The notes below the pieces were generated by a model, which was not told where the DNA came from, searched no databases, and was given only the letters and a program-made list of their open reading frames with translations. 64,000 nt of DNA from Temnopleurus reevesii (Eukaryota > Echinodermata > Echinoidea > Temnopleuroida > Temnopleuridae), in contig BQKZ01002215.1 of assembly GCA_036244855.1 (NCBI GenBank), positions 1 to 64,000 on the forward strand. Reading direction: 5' to 3'. Of the stretch, positions 35,823 to 47,335 are shown in pieces. A program made the translations under genes and the position numbers. Every line of letters starts with the position of its first letter. The first letter of the stretch is position 1.

Positions 35823-36842
35823 CATGCTAAATTAAAGGAGTGCAGATAGACGTGATGAAGAATATATCAGGATTATGAAAATTAATGGAAAACAGACTGC
35901 TGTATTAGTCAAGCACTCTCCGGGTGTTAACTGGCTAAACGCAGATTAAGCATTGGATGAATATGAATGGAATGTGCATTGGGGGATATTAACAGAACAC
36001 AAGCAATCTAGAGCTGAAAACTCTTACTCTCTATTACGTTCAACAAGTGAACGGTGATTAAACAAATATTGGAAAATTGTGAATGGGATACACGTTCAGG
36101 AACATCAATATACCATAAGCAATCTAGAGCTGAAAACTCTTACTCTCTATTACCTAGCAAACAACCAAATCGGCAGGTGTTTTCCAGACTTTGTCATGTT
36201 TGTGTTCTGCGACATATTTAGCCCAACTTCCTGGCTCTATTCTAGTCTATCCCTACCCCTGGCACTGTTTCTATTCAAGTCCTTTACAACCATGATAATT
36301 GACATGAATAGTCGACAGGTGATTTTTATATCTCCTTATGTCTCTTTCGAACGTACGAACGAACGAAACAAAGATACTGTTTTCTGTCAATGTTGTATTC
36401 CACATGCTTTGCTTTTGCTTCTCATAGCGTTATTGCCAGTCCGTACTAGCTTACAGAGGATCTAATGTATTAATTTCTTGGGGATGGAAAGCTTTATGAT
36501 GCTAAGATGTTTATAACTGTGTTGTCTTTCATAACAAATGCTATTCAAAATGTGAGCACTTGTCGTCATCTAAATTGTAATAATTGATATTTCCATTTTT
36601 GTGAAATTAGCAAAAGCTCATTTTCCTCCCTGCATGCTACATGCCTCTCTGACATTTGTGTCACCTGGTGCACACTTCTACTCACCAGGGATGACAAGGT
36701 GATAAGATCAAGTACATATTTCAGAATTTCATAAAATTATGATTGTTTTAGAAATAGGTGGGAAGATATCACTTTCAGCGCACTGGATAAGATCTTAAAC
36801 CAGCCCCCCTAATTCCTGCTCCAACAATACAGAATTTCCTGC
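35823..36842. other. No gene recognised; one 37-bp direct repeat
   Basis: AAGCAATCTAGAGCTGAAAA and the following 17 bases occur exactly at 36001-36037 and 36117-36153, 116 bp apart. A 128-codon frame (36079-36465) overlaps the second copy but has no recognised domain. Confidence 0.55.
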
Positions 36843-37580
36843 ATGGACCTCTGTCTATTCCATCCTCTCTCCCTCTCATTCCTTCCCTCCATTATTCTAG
36901 TTAATATATATACTATTCATTATTCATATCTTATTCATTCAATTTCATTCACTCACTCCTATTTATACACTTTTCTATCTAACTTTCACTTTTTGAATCC
37001 ACTGGGTTATTGTATAGTCAATGTTTCATTTTTGCTCTGGCATTCTCTACCCTTGTTCTATCTCTCGCTTTGTCTTCCTCTTCGTTTAGTTGGCTTTTAC
37101 TTTCCTCCACTTTGCCATACCCCTTTCTAATCTCCCCATTTTTCTACATTCACTCCTTGCTTCTCCACTATTTTCACTCCTTCCATGTGCACACCATTGG
37201 GTGTGGGTGCTTTGGTGGCTCAAGGGCCCCCTCCCCAAGCCGAATTTGAAATAAGAAAGACAACAAATTGGTGATTTTGGGTGCAAAATTTGAGATTACT
37301 CCATTTTTATAAAGCCTGCTAATTTTGAAGTTGAAGGGGCACTAAATTTGAAATTGGTCATGCCCCAATCGGATCCTTAAATCCTACGTGTGCACACATT
37401 TTATTTCCTATGTCATAACCCCTCCCCAAAACCCTGCTCCCATCCTGTACAGCCTACATGATAAACAGCTCTCCACGGCAGCCTTTTTATCCCTTTATCA
37501 TATCTCTTTCCCCTCGCACTATCACCCACCCCCTTCGAAGAATGCCTTGCTCCCACCAACCCGCAGAGCGTGCGTGATAC
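36843..37580 (+). other. Pyrimidine-rich sequence, no gene seen
   Basis: Dominated by CTCTC, TTCC and CCCC stretches. Predicted Ser/Leu/Phe-rich frames are compositional. Confidence 0.5.
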
Positions 37581-37795
37581 ATGGCTCTCCGCGGCCGTCG
37601 TAACCAGACACCGACGGTGCCAAGCGGATCCTCCATCAGCCGTTGCAGGTGCTACCGGGGCGACGCTCCACGATGCCGTGTAACTCGAGAGATGAGTTAT
37701 GACAGTTGTCTCTCGATCGCTCCGTCATTCAATCTCGTTCCCCGACGCGCTACACCTGCCTACAAATTCTTTCAATCAATACCTCATTCTGCCCA

Positions 37796-38050
37796 GTGAG
37801 ATGGGTTCGACAGGCGCTGATTGCTTAGTCTCATTCAGGGAGGGTACAGGCGTTACTTCTGGTGGAGCAGAGGGGTGGGGTGGAGTGGAGTGAAGGGGTG
37901 GGGATGGGTAGGGGTACAGCAAACGATTGCCTCGTGAGATGGGTTCGACAGGCGCTGATTGCTTAGTCTCGTTTAGGGAGGGTACAGGCGTTACATCTCG
38001 TGGAGCGGCAGGCTGGGGTGGAAAAGGGGGTAGAGCAAACGATTGCCTAG
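37796..38050 (+). repeat. Tandem duplication of a ~120-137-bp unit
   Basis: Both copies contain GTGAGATGGGTTCGACAGGC, GCTGATTGCTTAGTCTC, GGGAGGGTACAGGCGTTAC and CAAACGATTGCCT, with a G-rich variable part between. A third partial start follows at 38051. Upstream (37580-37760) the sequence is CpG-rich relative to its neighbourhood. Confidence 0.85.
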
Positions 38051-38184
38051 TGAGATTGCCTGGTTCGTGTTAATACAAAGTTGTGATTAATTGCAAATCA
38101 ACTACAAATCAGTTGCAAATTGTACCATCCATTTTCATTCATGTATGGTATGTGATAAATTGGAACTGTCGAACAACACCCCCA

Positions 38185-39125
38185 TGCACAGTTCTACCAC
38201 ATACACTGCTGATAGCGATTCCCTTCTCTAATTCCCCCCCCCCATCCCCAATCCCTATCTGTCCCTCTCCATCTCCCTCTACACATCCACCTATTCCCAT
38301 TCCTTCATCCTTAATTTGAGTTAGACATATATATAGTTCTTCCACATCTAACGCTGATAGCAATTGACAATTGCCCCTCCTCTCTCTCACTCACTCTCTC
38401 TCTCCCTCCATTCTCTATCTATTCCCAATCTGTCCTTGTTTTCAGACTTCATGCATTAGTAAAGTTCTTCAGCATCTACCACTGATAGCAATTGGCAAAT
38501 GCACCTTCTCTAGTTCTCCCCTCCCCCCATCCTCTACGTCCCTCATCCCCATCCTCCCCATTCCCATCCGTCCCCACCACCTCTCTCATTTTCTCCCTCT
38601 CTTTCTCTACCTGTTTTCATGTATCTGTTCCCATTCCTTCTTTCTTAGATTTTGTTAGTGCAGTTCTTCCACATCTACCGCTGATATCAATTGATCATTG
38701 CATCTTATCTACCCCCCCCCCCCTTTCTACCTCTATTTAAGTATAAACTCCCATTTTTCATTATTTTCAGACTTCTTTAGTATAATTCTTCAACATCTAC
38801 CACTGATAGCAATGCAATTGAATGCCTCTCACTATCTCTCTCTCTCTCTCTCTCTCTTTCTCCAACTATTCCTCTATTTCATTTCTTTCATCATTAATAG
38901 ACTTCTTCAGTAAGAGTTCTTTCACATCTAATGCTGATAATAAAAGAGCATTGGATCATCTCTACTTCCCTGCCCTCCTCTCTCTCTCTCTCCATCCCCT
39001 TCCCTGATAGCAATTCACATACACACCCCCCCCCCCCCCCCCCCCCCCCCCTCAAACGAAAAAACCCCAACCACCCCCCCCCCCCCCCCCCCCCCACCCC
39101 CATAGCAATTGACCATCATACCTCC
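38185..39125 (+). repeat. Tandem array of ~100-150-bp CT-rich units (about 7)
   Basis: Each unit has AGTTCTTCCACATCTACCGC or a variant, then TGATAGCAATTG and a CT- or C-rich filler ending near TTAGT. Starts lie near 38190, 38335, 38460, 38660, 38780 and 38915. C-homopolymers at 39027-39050 and 39077-39096 end it. Confidence 0.85.
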
Positions 39126-39835
39126 CTTCTTCAAACACTCTATATCATCTAGAAGGAATTTAAAAAAAAGTATGATTGGTAACCAAGTTTGAAAATGTCA
39201 GTTTATATAAGTTGTAAAGTGTGTCATTTCATAGATAAGAAATGATAACTGATAGGAATTGAATTAAGGTATATAGAAATGAGTGGAATAAAGTAAGTTT
39301 TACATCAAACACAGATATCATGGTATGGAAGGAGGATAAAATCACAAAACAGGTGTTTCTAAAAAATAAATTCCATCATATATCTTCAGCTAATTTTGGC
39401 GTTTCTTTCACCTGGTACCAGCTACAAATAAAATAAAATAAAAGCTCAAATAAAAAAAAAAGGAATTGTACTATATAAAGTCAATTTCCTTCCAGGAAAT
39501 TTATTGTGGAGAGAAACGAAACGAGAAGATTTATCAAGAACTATTTTTACTTTAAAAACATCTGTTATTCCCTTCAAGGATTTGCTTTGATAACTTTAAA
39601 AGCTACCCCCTTACCTGGTACTAATCATCATTTTCTTGATGAAAATGAGGGAGAAATATCTCAAGAGTTTGAATTATTGACACTAAACGAAAAGACAGAT
39701 GCAAAGATCATTTGCTTGGGTGACAGTTACTTCTTCTTTTCTATCACACCTCATTGCTTTGATTAACGCAGAATCTGGTTTTCACATCAGTGTATTTCAT
39801 AGCCTTGTTGTGCAGGGATCAGAAGGGGGGAATCG
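39126..39835. other. No gene recognised
   Basis: AT-rich; an 86-codon frame at 39506-39766 on + is the longest. It shows no domain, signal sequence or splice context that I can defend. Confidence 0.35.
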
Positions 39836-40590
39836 AAGTGATGAGAACTAGGAAGAGAAACAGAGGTTGAAAGGGAGAAAGAGCAGGTCAGTGGGGTAAA
39901 TAAGTGATTTTTTATATGAATCCTCAAAATGCATTGAAAATTGTTCTTATTACCATTTTACTTGGTTCGAACTCATGCACAATAATAATATTTTTGTCAA
40001 CCAAAAAGCTAGAGAAAAAGAAATAGGAGGGGAGAAAGAGCAAGGGAGGGAGGGTAGCTAAGTCATTTTTTATATGAATCCTCAAAATACATTGAAAATT
40101 GTTCTTATTACCATTTTATTTGGTTTGAAATATCATGCATTGTAGTTACACATGTAGCACCCTAAAGTTTGTTAAGTTGCCCTTTGTTAACAAACAAGCA
40201 AGAGAAAAGGACATAGGAGAGGAGGAAGGACAAGGTAGAGAGAGAGTAAATAAGGGATTCATTATTCTTTATATGAATCCTCAAAATGCATTGAACAATT
40301 GTTCTTATTACCATTTTATTTGGTTTGAAATATCATGCATTGTAGTTATCTGCCCCTTCAAATTTGTTTAGTTGCCCTTTGTCAAATAACAAGGAAGAGA
40401 AAAAGAAATAGGAGGGGATAAAGAGCCGGAGAGTGGAGGTAAATAAGGGAATCTTCATATGAATCTTTGAAATATATTGAAAATTGTTCTAATTACAGCT
40501 GTATTTGTTTTGAAATCTCATAAACTACAGTAATGGTGCCCCTAAAATTTGCTTAGTTGCCCTTCTTCAACCAACTCTCTGAAATCGGTT
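39836..40590 (+). repeat. Tandem array of ~180-bp units (4)
   Basis: Each unit: AGAGAAAAAGAAATAGGAGG or variant, a GGTAAATAAG segment, TATATGAATCCTCAAAATGC, ATTGAAAATTGTTCTTATTA, CCATTTTATTTGGTTTGAAA and TTTGTTTAGTTGCCCTT. Starts near 39845, 40012, 40195 and 40385. Confidence 0.85.
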
Positions 40591-40850
40591 TACCGATTTT
40601 TTTTTTTGTTGTTGCTTGGCTCTTTTTTTTTTCTTTTTTTTTTTTTACTTCTCATCCACAAAATCAAAATGAATTCATAAATATACATAGGATACATGGT
40701 CAATTAAAAGCATTTCTTTGCCATTAAGTAATCATTTGTGTAGCAGTAGGAAACAACCATCTTGTTTTAGCAGTTCGCTTAACAGGCAACTTGCTATGAA
40801 TCCAATGACCGGGTAATAATGTGAGTACTTTGGTCAGTTTGAGTGTTTTG

Positions 40851-41186
40851 CCATTGCACAAAAATAGTCACTTGTTTCTGGGAATCAATTTGTTTAAGGA
40901 AACTTATGAGGATTTTGGTCAAATTAATAAGGAATACAACATGAAAATCATTTACATAAAAATGAAAGAGAATGTAAGCGTCAAATTGAGAATAAAGTCC
41001 TCTTCAGCCAATTACTTGCCATTGCACAAAAATAGTCACTTGTTTCTGGGAATCAATTTGTTTGGGGGAACTTTCGAGGATTTGGGTCAAATTAATAAGG
41101 AATACACCATCAAAATCACTTACATAAAGATGAAAGAGTACGTAGGAGGCACATTAAGAATAAAGTCTTCTTCAGCTAATAAATTT
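40851..41186 (+). repeat. 168-bp tandem duplication within a 146-codon open frame
   Basis: CCATTGCACAAAAATAGTCA begins both copies, at 40851 and 41019. The period is 168 bp, a multiple of three, so the frame 40821-41261 (+) stays open and encodes two 56-residue repeats (HKNSHLFLGINLF is shared). Many of the differences change the amino acid, which argues against selection for a protein. No homologue is recognised. I record it as a repeat and not a gene. Confidence 0.7.
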
Positions 41187-41341
41187 AAACTGATTACAAA
41201 GGAATTTGAAATATTTTTAGATAGAATGGCTTCCAAGTTAAATTTCGAAGCCATAGTATAAGAAGCCATCTAATACAAGTACATGTATGGCTTCTAACGA
41301 GAAAAACAACATGAACTCATGGTCAACCAAGATGGGAGCAT

Positions 41342-41787
41342 CCCACGAGTCCGACATCCCACGAGTCCGACAGCCCACGAGTCCGACAGCTCACGAGTCC
41401 GACAGAAATGAATATAAGCCTATTACATCGACAATTTTCAAAATGAGGTTCAAGCTAGACATTTTTACTTTCACGCTCATAAGATTGACACTGAAAAATT
41501 ATTTGCTTTGAGTCCGACAGCACATAAACAGACCTACAAGACCGACTAACATAAATATAGTGCTGTCGGACTAATAGACCAATTTTACCTAGAGTCGGTC
41601 TCATTTGCAAAATTTATGTTCGGTCGTAATCATGTGCGTTTTCATAATTTTGTCGGATTCATAAGTTGTCTGACTCTAATCCGTTTTTATGTAATGTCTA
41701 TTTCGTGCACCAATTATTCAAAATGTCGGTCTCGTGAGCTGTCGGACTCGTGGGCTGTCGGACTCGTGGGCTGTCGTACTCGTCGGT
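41342..41787. mobile_element. Foldback element with 16-bp arrays as inverted ends
   Basis: The left end has four 16-bp units of the type CCCACGAGTCCGACAG (41342-41405). The right end has four inverted units of the type GTCGGACTCGTGGGCT (41725-41787). In the centre another hairpin pairs AGTCCGACAGCA with TGCTGTCGGACT (41511-41572). Extra GTCGGA or GTCTGACT motifs lie between. The nested symmetry resembles foldback elements whose arms are built from short direct repeats. No protein is encoded. Confidence 0.85.
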
Positions 41788-43059
41788 AGTACCAAACCAA
41801 GATTTTTCATGAACGTATTCTAATGTTTTGACGCACATGCTGTGGATGATGAAAACATGCCTTCCAGCAAAAATAGACCACATCCATGTTCAAACCCTTA
41901 AAATGGTTAACTAAAACTGTATAACTTTATTAGAATAGTCCCACCCTCCCCAAAACACACAAAGGGAAGAAGGCAGTAGGTACATTTTGAACATTCTGAG
42001 ATATTTACTATTTTATGAGTGGGAAAAACCCATATAATTGTACAAAATTGTCTTTTGCATTTTGAAGAAAGGGTTTTTTAAATATTTTTTCCAGTCATCT
42101 GAAAATGTCATATCAAAAAGACTACTAAGTTAAACTCAAAAAGTCTGTTTACAACTTATATGAAAAAAAAGTCAAAATCAACAAAATGCAGATACTTTCA
42201 TCAAATATGTGGAATAATAGAATAGGTTACAATTCCTATCGTTTAGTCAAATTTAATTTTAGAATTCAATTTCAAAAGGAGGTTTTCTCTTGCAATATAA
42301 ATTGCTGAATTCAAATCTGATTCTTTTGCTTTTTATTACATCTGATATTGGTTCTGGACGATTTTTCAATGCACAATTTCCATAAATAATTATGTTGTAT
42401 ATTCATATCAATTACATAGGAAAAATGTGCCATGAAAAATCGCTAAGAACTAATAACAGATGTCACTAAGATCAAAGGAATTCTTTAGATTTATATTCAG
42501 TGGCCAAAACGGCGAAAGAATACAGCAAATTGAGAAAAATTATTTTCATTTACCTACCCCTAATTAGAGATGATGATGATGATGATGATGTAACTTTTCA
42601 TTCAGACAATCTAGACCATTTACAATAACTCTAAATCCCTGAATATCCATCATTCAAGAAATTCTGAGTGAATTCATGATCACTGACAGAATAATGTATA
42701 TGTGCCGAGGTGACATGATCGTCCCTCAAGCGAGGAACGCAATAGCAGGAGAAAATATCATCTTTCTCCGCATATGTCATCTTTTTCTGCATTCCCACAC
42801 CTCTTCATATTGTTTCCATTGACTACATTCTTTATAGAGTTCACCAATAAATTCAAGAAGAAAGTCATAAACAACATGCAAAGTATTTCCTTAAAATTAA
42901 GTCAAACACCAATTCAATGTTTATCTTTGTAATGTTATTGAAATCGGAACTGGTTTGTGATTGTTGTGTCCGCACAGTTCAATTAACGGCGAATGGATCT
43001 ATTGGGCATTGACGACTTTATTTTTCACAAATTGTTTATATCATATTCATAAAAGACAG
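41788..43059. other. No gene recognised
   Basis: AT-rich sequence with a short (GAT)n run near 42570-42590. Short frames only. Confidence 0.4.
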
Positions 43060-43363
43060 AGGCGTCTTGGTTTAGTGGGTTAGGACTCTCGCCTTTCAAC
43101 AAGAGGGTCGTAGGTTCGAATCCTACCCATGAAGTAAACTTCCTTCAGCAAGAAATTCATCCACACTGTGCTGCACTCGACCCAGGTCAGGTGAATGGGG
43201 ACCTGGCTGGAATTCTTTCCTTAAAATGCAGCACGCTACTTACAGCTGCACTTCTAAAGCCAGGGCAATTACACAACATTGTAGAGCGCTTAGGGAAGAC
43301 TAATAAAGTTAATTTTAGGAGCTCTATAAGAACGTATAATTATTATTATTATTACTATTATAA
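43060..43363 (+). mobile_element. tRNA-derived SINE
   Basis: Head GAGGCGTCTTGGTTTAGTGG and B-box GGTTCGAATCCTACC. Body CTTCAGCAAGAAATTCATCC, CGACCCAGGTCAGGTG and GGGGACCTGG. Tail TAGAGCGCTTAGGGAAGACT, then a TTATTATTATT run near 43339. The A-box reads TTTAGTGGGTTAGGACTC. Structure matches the 6.4-kb copy along its whole length. Confidence 0.9.
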
Positions 43364-43599
43364 TTCAAAGATGCAAACCAATATGGAATATATGTACATG
43401 TATAATGTATCTTTTCATATAACCTTGAGGCTCTCATCGAAAGTGAATGGCTTGAAGTATAATAAATATTGTCCTGTTTTCTACTGGCTTTGTTCAGCTG
43501 TTGCATTATTCACATTCCAATTGTGACATCCTGCATGTTCAGGAACAGTTGGCATCTCTGTTATCCTACGCGTGGATCCTAAGGAGCTTTCATTCACCC

Positions 43600-45765
43600 A
43601 GTTCCTACATCTGATCACTGCCCTAAGGGATATTACCAAAATCTAGAATTTCTCAAGACTATTTGACATGGTTTCTCATAAAGTATATATCTTCCAATAA
43701 CTCCTGGGAGTCTACAACCATCCATTTCCTTCATCTGATCATTGCTTTTAGGGAGATAACCCACCAACGTCAAACATATCCTCAGACTATTTGACCTGAA
43801 TCCTCCAAATCCTGCATCATCTCCATCACATTATCACATCATCCCATGTGGGAGATTGGGAGAAAATCAAGAGGATGTAAGGATGTATCTGGCAGAGAAG
43901 ATAGATGAGCAGTCCTGGAGGAGTACCTCCTAGAGTATATGATGAGACCTCATTTCCAGTCTTAGTTCCATCGTCCTGGGACATCGCAAATTCGCCACCA
44001 GAAATAGAAACACCTCCGTGAATTATTGTTTGCCCCCTATATTTTGGGGATTGCAATTACATGAATGATCAAGATGAATTGAAAAAAAGGCAGATAGAAA
44101 CTAGACAATGAGAATGTTTGCAATAATTCTCGAGAGTTTACAACCATAATTTCCGGAAAATTATCTGAAATTGCAGATATCACCTAAAAATATCAGACAT
44201 ATCTTTAGGACTATTTGACCTGAATCCTCCCAATCCTGCCTCCTCCCAATCCTGCCTCCTCTCCATCTCGTTTTCACTTCATCCCATGTGGGAGATTGGG
44301 AGAAAGTCAAGAGGAACCCGAGATGTATCTATCTGGATGACATCACTGTAAAAAGATGAGCAGTCCTGGAGGACAGCCTCTAAGAGTATTTGAACAGACC
44401 TAATTTTCTATATCGGGACAGTCATCCTAGGACATTTCAAATTTGCCATCGGAAATAGAAACAACATTAATATTTTCCCCCCTAAATTTGGGAGACCGTA
44501 CTGACATGAACAATTAAGATGAATAGAAAAAAGCAGATAAAATCTAGACAATGAGAATGTTTGCAATAATTCTCATTCCCCTTATCTGAATATAGCTTTT
44601 GCAGATATCATCCAAAAATGTCAAACATATCTTTAGGACTATTTGACCTGAATCCTCCCAATCCTGCATCTTCTCCATCTCGTTTTCACATCATCCCATG
44701 TGGGAGATTGGGAGAGAGTCGAGAGGATCTCAAGATGTATCTATCTGGATGACACCAGAAAAGATATATAAGCAGTCCTAGAGTATTTGAACAAACCTGA
44801 TTTCCAATATCGAGTCTGTCCTACTGGGAAAACACAAATCCACCATCAGAAATAGAAACAACTCCATGAATTTTTTGGCCCGCTAAATTATGAAGATGAT
44901 GGGATGACACTGACAGAAACGATAAAGATGAGTAAGGAAAAAATGCAGATAAAATCTAGACAATAAGAATGTTAGCAATGAATCTCAGGAGTTTACAACC
45001 ATCCATTTCCTCATCTGACTACGGCTTTGGGGGAAATCATCCAACAACGTCAAACATATCCTCAGACTATTTAACCTGAATCCTCCAAATCCTGCATCTT
45101 CTGCATCTCATTTTCAGATCATCCCATGTGGGAGATTGGAAGAAGTTCAAGAGGATGTAAGGATGTATCTGGCAGAAAAGATAGAACTCAAGATGTATCT
45201 GGCTGGATGACACCACTGAAGATAAATGAGAAGTCCTGGCGCAGAGCTTCCTAAAGTATATGAACAGACCTCATTACCAATATCGGGTCTATCATCCTGG
45301 GACATCTCAAATTTGCCATCAGAAATAGGACCAACTCCATGAATTTTTTGTCCCTAAATTTTGGAGATCACACTGACAGGAATGTTGAAGATGAATGAGA
45401 GGGAGAAAGCAGAAAGAATCCAGACAATAAGAATGTTTGCAACAACTCTCAGGAGTTTACAATCATCCATTTCCTACATCTGATTATGTATCCTGCAGAT
45501 ATCACCCAAAAATGTAAAACATATCTTGATGACTATTTGACCTGAATTCTCACAATCCTGCATCTTCTTCATCTCGTTTTGACATCATCCCATGTGGAAG
45601 ATTGGGAGAGAGTCAAGAGGATCTTAAGATGACTGGATGACACCATTACTGATAAAAGAACAGTCCTTGAGGAGTGCCTCTGGAGAATTTGGAAAGACCT
45701 TATTCCTAAAATTGGGTCCATCATCCAGGAACGTTTGAATGCTGATTTGACGTGAACCGTTCTCA
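43600..45765 (+). repeat. Tandem array of ~430-bp units (5)
   Basis: Recurring order: TTTACAACCATCCATTTCCT, a CATCTGATTATG segment, TATCACCCAAAAATGTCAAA, TTTGACCTGAATCCTCCCAA, TCCTGCATCTTCTCCATCTC, ATCATCCCATGTGGGAGATT, GGATGTATCTGGCAG, GAGCAGTCCTGGAGGA, TATCGGGTC and CCATCAGAAATAG. Units start near 43710, 44135, 44565, 44990 and 45450. Short minus-strand frames are not conserved between units. Confidence 0.88.
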
Positions 45766-45779
45766 TAGGGGACAGTATG

Positions 45780-45935
45780 GAGCTTAAGCAAAGAAGACGG
45801 AAGGGCCGATCAGGACGTTATTTCTCAAGCGCGAGGAAATCTAGCGGGCGTTCTGAACCTTAGCAGCCCGCTAGATTTTCCTGCGCTTGAGAAATAATGT
45901 CCTGATCGGCCCTTCCGTCTTCTTTGCTTAAGCTC
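45780..45935. mobile_element. 156-bp hairpin element with ~70-bp stem
   Basis: Left arm: GAGCTTAAGCAAAGAAGACG, GAAGGGCCGATCAGGAC, then TTATTTCTCAAGCGC and AATCTAGCGGGC. The right arm is the near-exact complement, ending CTTTGCTTAAGCTC. The loop is only about 16 bp. The flanks rejoin a repeat unit also seen intact at 46235 and 47155, so this is an insertion. Confidence 0.93.
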
Positions 45936-46103
45936 TCTAATGAGTTTATAGAGACACCATATAGTACATGTATTCAGATATTCCGAGCTGTGAGAAAGTA
46001 ATTGGAAAAATAATATTTGACAATAGGCAAGCAGTGCTATTTGTCAAAGGGGTAAAGCGCAAGGAAAAATAGCTTTCCTTGACTTGAAATGTAAGAAAGA
46101 TCT

Positions 46104-46232
46104 GGGGCCTGTAACATAAAAGAGATACAATTAATCTTGCAATCAATTGCATCTCTTCAGAACACGTTTTGCCATAGACTTACGATAAATATTTATTGCA
46201 AGTTTAATTGCATCTTTTGTGTTACAGGCCCC
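46104..46232. mobile_element. MITE with GGGGCCTGTAACA ends (129 bp)
   Basis: Left end GGGGCCTGTAACATAAAAGA and right end TTTTGTGTTACAGGCCCC are inverted, with TTGCAA near each inner arm. A diverged half-copy GGGGCCTGTAACATTAAAGA begins at 13612 (and in its duplicate at 15838). The uninterrupted counterpart near 47145 reads AAAGATCTGATAGGGG where this copy has the element after AAAGATCT. Confidence 0.88.
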
Positions 46233-46470
46233 TGAAAGGGGACATGGAGTTCTAAGAGACACCATTACAGTGTTCAAATATCCCAAACTTTGAGAAAGTA
46301 TATTAGAAGTATAATATTTTAGGATAGGCTAGCAATGCTATTTTTCAGAGGGGTGAAGTCCAAGGAAAAATATTTTCCCATGCCTGTTGCTCTCAAGATT
46401 TATAATTCAAAATTCTAATAGATATAAAAATAATAATAATAACTAGACATTTAATTCGTCATGTAGACGA

Positions 46471-46861
46471 ATTAGGTGGTCTGTCTTTAAATTCTATGAT
46501 ATAATTTGTCAGGTACTTAGAGAATTAACCATGCTACACCATATTTCAAGTGATGAGACTTTTTTTTAGCAATATTAAGTTAGATTTTGCCAAAATAAGA
46601 CAGGAATGCAGAATTATCTTTGGATTAAAAGTCATACCTTTTATGTATTATAAAATAATACACAATGTTAAAGTTGTTAAAGTTGATAGACTAAAATAAA
46701 ATGNCTTGATAGACCCGATCGGTGATTGAAATGCTATTGGTTATGACCTTTTCATTTTTGAGAAATCGTTGTCCAAAATATTGGGAATAAAAATAAGAAA
46801 GACTAAGAAAATTCGTAGAAACATAATAGGTGATCTGTCGATTTGCGACAGACCACCTAAT
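46471..46861. mobile_element. Candidate inverted-repeat element (391 bp)
   Basis: ATTAGGTGGTCTGTC at the left and GACAGACCACCTAAT at the right are perfect inverted ends of 15 bp. Each end also forms its own hairpin: AATTCGTC/GACGAATT just outside the left end and TAGGTGATCTGTCG/CGACAGACCACCTA at the right. A single N lies at 46704. Confidence 0.65.
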
Positions 46862-46884
46862 AATACACAACATTAATATAGTGC

Positions 46885-47125
46885 TTAGTACGAAGTGTTT
46901 CTAAGCGCTCTGTGCATTCTTACCCAGCTATAGCATGGCTACTATTCGGCGCTCACTGCATTCAAGGAATTTCTTCCTACCGGTACCCATTCACCTCACC
47001 TGGGTTGAGTGCAGCACAATGTTGATAAATTTCTTGCTGAAGAAAATTGACGCCATGGGTAGGATTCGAACCTACGACCCTCGTGCTGAAAGGCGAGAGT
47101 CATGGCCACTACACCACGGCGCCTC
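46885..47125 (-). mobile_element. tRNA-derived SINE, reverse orientation
   Basis: On the minus strand the head starts at about 47125 (GAGGCGCCGTGGTGTAGTGG), with B-box GGTTCGAATCCTACC and body CACTCAACCCAGGTGAGGTG. It ends near AGCGCTTAGAAACACTTCG. The typical TTA tail is not evident. The 96-codon + frame across it is a read through the SINE. Confidence 0.88.
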
Positions 47126-47335
47126 TAATGTAAGAAATGTAAAGAAAGATCTGATAGGGGATATGGAGTCTAAAGAGACACCATTACAGTGTTCAAATAT
47201 CCCAAACTTTGAGAAAGTATATTAGAATTATAATATTTTAGGATGGGTTAGCAATGCTATTTTTCAAAGGGGTGAAGCCCAAGGAAAAATATTTTCCCAT
47301 GCCTGTTGCTCTCAACATTTATAATTCTAATTTCT

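Larger units (their letters stand above)
45936..47335 (+). repeat. Three copies of a ~170-bp unit with insertions between
   Basis: Unit: AGAGACACCATTACAGTGTT, CAAATATCCCAAACTTTGAG, AAAGTATATTAGAA, TAGCAATGCTATTTTTCA and CCAAGGAAAAATATTTTCCC. Copies are at about 45948-46100, 46233-46420 and 47155-47335. A MITE lies between copies 1 and 2, and an inverted-repeat element and a SINE lie between copies 2 and 3. Confidence 0.8.

Noticed and set aside
36079..36465. 128-codon frame on + with hydrophobic segments
   Set aside because: Hydrophobic content follows from CT-rich DNA. It starts in a local direct repeat and has no recognised homologue or splice context.
37581..37799. 72-codon Arg-rich frame in the CpG-rich stretch
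   Set aside because: No domain or partner exon seen; it runs into the tandem duplication at 37796.
41342..41787. Hammerhead-type ribozyme in the GTCCGACAG repeats
   Set aside because: The CTGATGAG and CGAAAC core words are absent; the symmetry is explained by inverted 16-bp arrays.
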